From Bradyrhizobium sp. WSM471 (GTDB lineage Bacteria; Pseudomonadota; Alphaproteobacteria; Rhizobiales; Xanthobacteraceae): 64,000 nt of DNA. Made by a program: the position numbers and the translations under genes. A model generated the notes under the pieces. The model was not told where the DNA came from and ran no database searches. It saw nothing but the letters and a program-made list of their open reading frames with translations. This document shows, in pieces, positions 59,844 to 64,000 of this stretch (the first letter of the stretch is position 1; every line of letters starts with the position of its first letter). The DNA is taken from contig NZ_CM001442.1 of assembly GCF_000244915.1 (NCBI RefSeq), positions 4,154,001 to 4,218,000 of the forward strand. Reading direction: 5' to 3'.

Positions 59844-59890
59844 CATATAGCGCGCGATCGGCGGCTTGTCACCCCCCAATGGAGGGTGAC
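59844..59890 (-). promoter_or_regulatory. Promoter and inverted repeat ahead of the aromatic leader
   Basis: On the minus strand GTGACA (59872-59867) and TATATG (59849-59844) are spaced by exactly 17 bp, matching a sigma-70-like -35/-10 pair. Initiation about 7 nt further would fall at the leader's AUG. GTCACCC (59868-59874) and GGGTGAC (59884-59890) form an inverted repeat overlapping the -35 box, a possible repressor site. Confidence 0.65.
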
Positions 59891-59904
59891 GGCCAAGCGG
59901 CGCC

Positions 59905-60483
59905 TCAACTGTTGCTTTTGCGTGCCGCCAGCGCCATGCCGATCAGCGTGGCGCCGCCGAACAGCAGGTTGATGCCGACGAGGATGCCGATCGCCCATTC
60001 CGCCGAGCTCGGCAATCCCGTGATCACCATGAACGAGATCGCGATGTCGACGAGGCCCGAGATCAGGAGCCACGACCAGCGGCCGCCCGGCTCGCGGCGA
60101 TGCTCCAGCGCGTACATGATGGTGGCGACGCCCTCGGCGAGGAAATAGGCGCCGAGCACGATGGTCAGCGTCAGCACGGCCTGCATCGGCCGGGCCAGCA
60201 GCAGCATGCCTGCGAGCACGGCGAGCGCGGCCGAGATCAGCGACCACCAGAAGCCCGGCGTGCTGCGCGCCCAATACGTCGCGATCAATCCGCCGATGCC
60301 GCTGATCAGGAACATCCAGCCGAGGAAGATCGCAATCGCAAGGCTTGCGAGCGGCGGCAGGATCAGCGCGGCAACGCCGAGCACCGCAAGCAGGATCCCT
60401 TCGAACAGGAAGGCCTTCCAATGTGCCTTGACCGTCCGGCTCATGGCGGATTGCAGCCGGGAAAGATCCTCAGGCGATGTCAT
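59905..60483 (-). CDS. HdeD-family (DUF308) membrane protein
   Basis: 192 aa with six membrane segments in three repeated hairpins (FEGILLAVLGVAALILPPLASLAIA, FLISGIGGLIATYWARS, LISAALAVLAGMLLLARP, TIVLGAYFLAEGVATIMYALEHR), the HdeD/DUF308 pattern. In enteric bacteria HdeD supports acid resistance; in other groups its role is unknown. It starts at 60483 and lies about 75 bp after the PrsW-like stop on the same strand. Confidence 0.88.
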   Translation of the reverse strand: MTSPEDLSRLQSAMSRTVKAHWKAFLFEGILLAVLGVAALILPPLASLAIAIFLGWMFLISGIGGLIATYWARSTPGFWWSLISAALAVLAGMLLLARPMQAVLTLTIVLGAYFLAEGVATIMYALEHRREPGGRWSWLLISGLVDIAISFMVITGLPSSAEWAIGILVGINLLFGGATLIGMALAARKSNS

Positions 60484-60557
60484 GGGCAGGCTCCGGATCG
60501 AGAGGTGTGTGCTCGATCTAGTCTAGTACGTGCGCACCGCGCTTGCCATCCCGCGGT

Positions 60558-61598
60558 TCAGCCGCCGCCGTGCGCCGACGAAAAACCTTCGCCGCTGGTG
60601 CGGATGCGGTTGCGGCCGAGAACATAGATCGCGGTCGTGACGATCAGAAGTGCGAGGCCGAGCAGGATCGAGACCAGGCCGATCGGGATCAGGGCCAGCG
60701 TCAGATTGCGCTCGGGATTGATGAGCCAGTGATGGATCGAGGTCAACACGAAGGCAAGACCGAGAAAGCCGACGCCGCCACCGGCAAGCAGCAGCGCCCA
60801 CATCCGGCGGAGCTGGCTGAGGCGCTCCCGCGCGACGTCGGTCCGGGGGGCGTGATGGCGCGCGACGCGCCGTACCAGTCGGATGGCGAAGGCGATCGAG
60901 CTGAAGCCGATCAGCAGGCTCGCGCCGCCCAACCACATCCGCAGCGTCGGATCGAGATCCGGCATGCGCTGGAGTGTGAGCAGGGGGAAGTCGAAGGCCG
61001 AATGCAAGGCGAGCGGGCCTGCGAAGATCAGCAGGCGGCTGGAGAGACGGGCCCAGTCGCGATGATGGCGGTTCGCACCCAGCGCCGTGCCAGCGCGCGC
61101 GATGGTTAGATAGGCGCCGGCGATGATGCCGAGCGCGCCGTGGAACGGCACCGTCAGCACGCTGCGCAAGGCGGCCAGCGAACGCCACATCTCGGCATGC
61201 TGGACGAGATAGGCGAGGTTCTCGTAGGCGGCGAAGCCGAGGCCGACCGCGGCGCCATAGACCACGCTGTCCATCGGATTGGCGAAGGTCCGCCGCTTGG
61301 TCGAGGCGACCAGCACGATGGCGATCACCTTGACCGCTTCCTCCGGCAGCGCGACGCCGAAGATCGAATGCATGGCCAGCGCCGCCCACGGGTTATCCGG
61401 GGCCGCGACCATCTTGGCGAAAGGGGCGCGGGCCAAGCCCAGCAGCGAAATGCTGGCCGCGCCGAGCAGGAACGCGGTCCAGACCTGGGCCGGCGGTCCC
61501 GGGCGTTCCTCGGCGGCAATGACAAGCCACAGCATCAGCAGCGCCGGGGCGATGGCGGCCGTTCCGATGACGGTGGGTAACGCTTCGATCAGGTACAT
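60558..61598 (-). CDS. PrsW-family intramembrane protease-like protein
   Basis: 346 aa with about eight membrane helices. Family hallmarks: the ALPEEAVKV motif (Glu86-Glu87) on one helix, GLGFAAYENLAY with Glu126, and later PFHGALG (His153) and LHSAFDF. PrsW glutamic-type proteases cut membrane substrates such as anti-sigma factors, but whether this copy is active cannot be told. No sigma/anti-sigma gene is adjacent. Start at ATG 61598. Confidence 0.82.
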   Translation of the reverse strand: MYLIEALPTVIGTAAIAPALLMLWLVIAAEERPGPPAQVWTAFLLGAASISLLGLARAPFAKMVAAPDNPWAALAMHSIFGVALPEEAVKVIAIVLVASTKRRTFANPMDSVVYGAAVGLGFAAYENLAYLVQHAEMWRSLAALRSVLTVPFHGALGIIAGAYLTIARAGTALGANRHHRDWARLSSRLLIFAGPLALHSAFDFPLLTLQRMPDLDPTLRMWLGGASLLIGFSSIAFAIRLVRRVARHHAPRTDVARERLSQLRRMWALLLAGGGVGFLGLAFVLTSIHHWLINPERNLTLALIPIGLVSILLGLALLIVTTAIYVLGRNRIRTSGEGFSSAHGGG

Positions 61599-61927
61599 CG
61601 GCGCCGAAAATAGGTTCCCTTGATCCGCTTATCTACATTCCCTGATGCGACCTTGTGTCATGCGCTCGCTGTCGGGTCTCTTAACAAGCGTGACAGCCTG
61701 CGTTCATCAGGATGGTCGCCGGGGTGTCGAATATGGAGCGCAATCAATCGCATGACAGAACCACCTCGTTATCCATGACAACGGTCGCGCGCCTGTCATC
61801 GGATCGCGATTGGTAAGTCAGATCAAGGCAATGTGCAGGTTTCTTCGATTCACGATGCACGTGTCGCCGCGGCAAGTCCAGAGCCGGGATTGCCCCGTCC
61901 GGGCAACGCATGGCCTCGCGGACCGGC
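61599..61927. other. Intergenic region, no gene seen
   Basis: About 330 bp upstream of the PrsW-like gene. Short repeated CATGAC/TGTCAT strings occur around 61750-61800 but form no clear site. No open frame with a ribosome site and normal composition. Confidence 0.4.
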
Positions 61928-62077
61928 CTAGTCACGCCCGGTCGCGCGGGAGGGCGACGCGGTCCGGCGGGCCCGGACTTGCTCCACCTCCCAGAAGGCG
62001 CGGATAAGGCACGTGCCGAGGCAGAGCACGATGAGCAACAGCAGGAAGGCCTGGTCGGCGGCAGGGATGTGAGTCAT
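61928..62077 (-). CDS. Possible small membrane protein
   Basis: 49 aa from ATG 62077: MTHIPAADQAFLLLLIVLCL, then GTCLIRAFWEVEQVRARRTA and a basic tail. One membrane helix with a positively charged C-terminal side. No ribosome site is clear, and an in-frame ATG at 62146 would add 23 residues. Codon composition is like that of neighbours. Could be real or chance. Confidence 0.4.
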   Translation of the reverse strand: MTHIPAADQAFLLLLIVLCLGTCLIRAFWEVEQVRARRTASPSRATGRD

Positions 62078-62179
62078 GGCAATGATAAAGCAACGCCCAT
62101 GCCATACGTTCCCGCACGCGTCTGCCGCGGCTTGCGCCATCTGCAACGGCTGCCGATCCCAAATCCGCTTTTGACTGTC

Positions 62180-62437
62180 TCAATGCGTGGTGAACGGCGG
62201 CGGTGCGTCGGGCGCGACGTCGAAGGCGCCGAGATGGAATTCGTCGCCGATGGACGCGTCCGGCTCGGAATGCTGCGCCATCAGCGTGAACGCGGCCTGC
62301 GGGTATTGCCTCCAGATATCGAGGTCGCCGGCGGTGATGGTGAGCCAGCCGAACGTGTACATGTAGCGTCCGGGTTCGGTGACCCGGCCGACCTTGTCCC
62401 AGGTGATCTTATCGACTGTAATTTTCTCGACTGCCAT
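62180..62437 (-). CDS. Small hypothetical protein
   Basis: 85 aa from ATG 62437 with GGGGGA close upstream: MAVEKITVDKITWDKVGRVT, then EPGRYMYTFGWLTITAGDLDIW and an acidic end with DEFHLGAFDVAPDAPPPF. Soluble, beta-rich, no family recognised. A longer open frame to 62749 would run through Arg-rich non-coding-like sequence and is rejected. The PilZ-like gene lies upstream on the same strand. Confidence 0.7.
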   Translation of the reverse strand: MAVEKITVDKITWDKVGRVTEPGRYMYTFGWLTITAGDLDIWRQYPQAAFTLMAQHSEPDASIGDEFHLGAFDVAPDAPPPFTTH

Positions 62438-62541
62438 TCGGTCCCCCGATCGCAGGTCTGCAGATGATGCCCGGCACGAGGCGCGGACCTTCAAAAGCTT
62501 ATCTCGAAATAGGGCTGCGATAGGGCGGCGCGGCCGGCGGA

Positions 62542-63168
62542 TCAGGCCGATTGCAGCATAGGCGAGCGGACGATCAGCCGGACGACGTCGTCCCGCGACT
62601 GCTTTTCCGCGAATTTGACCGCAAAGCCGTTTTCGAATTTGCGGATCACGCGCCCGACGCAAGCGCCGACCGCAAGCGGAGTTCCCACTGGCGGATCGTA
62701 TTCGCAGGATATCGCGACACCGGCCGTGGAGACGTCGATGATGAAGCAAGCATGGGTGCTGCCGTCGGCGAGCGTCAGGAAGGTGTGCGCGACCTGCGGA
62801 ACGAAGCGGGCGTCACGCCGCAGCTCCTGGACGCTGGCGTCCTTCTGCTTCTTCTCGAGCCAAGTCAGCTTTTCCGACATCCAGGCGCGCCGGGCCCGCG
62901 TCATCTCGAGCTCCATCAGGAAGCCCAATTTCAGCGTCGCGCTGATGGTGCATTGGAATTCGCCGAAATCCTGGAAGTAGGAGGTCACGCGCTCGCCGAC
63001 CTTTCCGACCACGGGAACGTCGACCATCATCCGGAACGGCGACACGCGGCTGGTGCGGCAGGCGAAGGTTCGGAGCTTACCCTCGCAATCGTACCAGCGC
63101 GGCAGCGAGTAGCTGCCGCTCACGGTGACTTGCACGGCACGCTGTCTGAGGAACTCTGCGACGGACAT
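62542..63168 (-). CDS. PilZ-domain protein
   Basis: 208 aa from ATG 63168 (MSVAEFLRQ). The C-terminal part has RRDARFVPQV (near the RxxxR motif) and IIDVSTAGVAIS (D-x-S-x2-G), the c-di-GMP-binding pattern of PilZ, with the first Arg cluster slightly changed. The N-terminal half (LPRWYDCEGKLRTFACRTSRVSPFRMMVDVP) looks like a second, degenerate PilZ-type domain. No catalytic partner adjacent. A likely c-di-GMP receptor, which could answer the diguanylate cyclase at the other end of the window or others. Confidence 0.8.
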   Translation of the reverse strand: MSVAEFLRQRAVQVTVSGSYSLPRWYDCEGKLRTFACRTSRVSPFRMMVDVPVVGKVGERVTSYFQDFGEFQCTISATLKLGFLMELEMTRARRAWMSEKLTWLEKKQKDASVQELRRDARFVPQVAHTFLTLADGSTHACFIIDVSTAGVAISCEYDPPVGTPLAVGACVGRVIRKFENGFAVKFAEKQSRDDVVRLIVRSPMLQSA

Positions 63169-63333
63169 GGGCGCCAATCGTGTTTCGGAGTGTTTCCGTA
63201 ATTCCACGGTAACAAGCAAATTCTAAGCAAATGATACCGGCACTCACGAGCAGGGGTAAATTCTTGGTAAATGCGCGGATCCGGACGGGCGGCATAGCGC
63301 CGCAATTATGAGGCACGTGACCTCACGATCGCG

Positions 63334-63981
63334 TCATCCGAGCAGCGCCAGCAGGGCGAGCACGCCGATGGCCAGGACGAGCTTGATCGTCGCGCAGGCC
63401 AGGCTGTCCGGTCTGCTCTCAAGTCCGAACCACGGCAATGCATGCCGCATCGCACGCGTCGCAAATGCTTCGACGATGGCGAGCAGAAGAGCGATTCCGG
63501 CGAGGAAGGACCATGATGCGTCCGGCAGCATCCATGCCGCGAGCCACGCGGGGACGGACGCTTTCATCGATGCCAGCAGCGCGAACCATCCGAACAGGGA
63601 TACGAAGCCCTTGATGATTTCGGGCCCGACCGTGCCAGGCTCGAGACGGATGCCGATCTTTCCAAGAGCGAGTTCGATGCGCTCGCCATCGCTGAAGAAG
63701 AGGAAGGCGCCGAGATAGAGAGGGACGCGCGACTGAAACAGCAGCGCGATGATGCCGAACAGGACGGCGTAGCCGAAAGCGTCACTGACGACGGTCGTGC
63801 CGGCCCTATGCAACGGCTCCGACACAGCCGTGGCCCGAGGCCCCGATCTGGCGCGCGCCATGTGTTCCAGCATTCTGGCGCGCCGTTCCGGCGCGTAGGC
63901 TGCCGAGCGGTGGATCCATGGCGGCGGCGCCGGCGAGGCGATCCCGGCCTGGTCGTCCGAGGGAGATTTATGCTGCGCCAT
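63334..63981 (-). CDS. Membrane protein, function unknown
   Basis: 215 aa. A polar N-terminus (about 60 residues, Arg/Pro/Ala-rich) is followed by four to five hydrophobic segments (DAFGYAVLFGIIALLFQSRVPLYLG, GFVSLFGWFALLASM, SWSFLAGIALLLAIVEAF, IKLVLAIGVLALLALLG). No family recognised. Start at ATG 63981 near the right edge; the upstream sequence is cut off. An in-frame shorter start is possible. Confidence 0.72.
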   Translation of the reverse strand: MAQHKSPSDDQAGIASPAPPPWIHRSAAYAPERRARMLEHMARARSGPRATAVSEPLHRAGTTVVSDAFGYAVLFGIIALLFQSRVPLYLGAFLFFSDGERIELALGKIGIRLEPGTVGPEIIKGFVSLFGWFALLASMKASVPAWLAAWMLPDASWSFLAGIALLLAIVEAFATRAMRHALPWFGLESRPDSLACATIKLVLAIGVLALLALLG

Positions 63982-64000
63982 GGGCCTGCATCCGGTTCCA

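Noticed and set aside
1..64000. tRNA, rRNA, CRISPR arrays, integrases, transposases or toxin-antitoxin pairs
   Set aside because: Searched by eye for characteristic repeats and motifs on both strands; none was recognised. A tRNA or small RNA could still be missed without a covariance search.

Overview
The window is about 64 kb of GC-rich chromosome with strong G/C preference at third codon positions. It looks like an alphaproteobacterium of the Bradyrhizobium group. Supporting signs are three Omp25/Omp31-type barrels sharing an AADLGARPYTKAP-like N-terminus, a class I PHA synthase, an alaC-like/hom/glpX cluster, a two-domain PilZ-type protein and typical Bradyrhizobium-like palindromic intergenic repeats. 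No rRNA, tRNA, CRISPR array, prophage or insertion sequence was seen. Everything here is read by eye; family names rest on motif recognition, not on searches.

Layout. 0-13 kb: the N-terminus of a diguanylate cyclase running off the left edge, RhlE helicase, an AraC regulator, a secreted caspase-like protein, a small membrane gene interrupted by an amber codon, an FAD hydroxylase, two porin-like barrels around an SDR, parE and a DedA protein. 13-25 kb: core metabolism with a PaiB-like protein, two unrelated-type argC genes in tandem, a methyltransferase, a third barrel flanked by a 54-bp direct repeat copied from the end of a MAPEG gene, phaC, a small lipoprotein, an alaC-like aminotransferase, hom and glpX.

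25-45 kb: an accessory-looking block between glpX and recJ. It holds a HAD dehalogenase, a cyclooxygenase/alpha-dioxygenase-like heme protein, and a GntR-controlled cassette (enoyl-CoA hydratase, class III CoA-transferase, TctC-TctB-TctA tripartite transporter, PdxA-like dehydrogenase) closed by a LysR gene. Next come a FUSC/DUF1656/HlyD efflux operon and a TauE permease that share the same upstream operator-like motif, a formylglycine-generating enzyme with a small leader ORF, an AraC regulator, and an MCP-like protein whose signalling tip lies ahead of its sensor region.

45-64 kb: recJ, an SDR, a class II aldolase, a lytic transglycosylase, a MarR/AhpD-like/cupin set, a DUF808 protein, an M23 peptidase and the full EF-P modification set (efp, epmA, epmB). 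A class I DAHP synthase then carries a complete-looking ribosome-mediated attenuator. HdeD, PrsW-like, PilZ and small hypothetical genes fill the right end.

The strongest find is the DAHP synthase leader at about 59.70-59.89 kb. A promoter places the start of transcription at or next to the AUG of a 26-codon ORF with six aromatic residues in seven positions. It is followed by mutually exclusive antiterminator and terminator helices. Other notable points are the shared operator of the FUSC and TauE units, the COX-like dioxygenase, the amber-split small membrane gene, and the smORF plus ribosome-site hairpin ahead of the formylglycine-generating enzyme.
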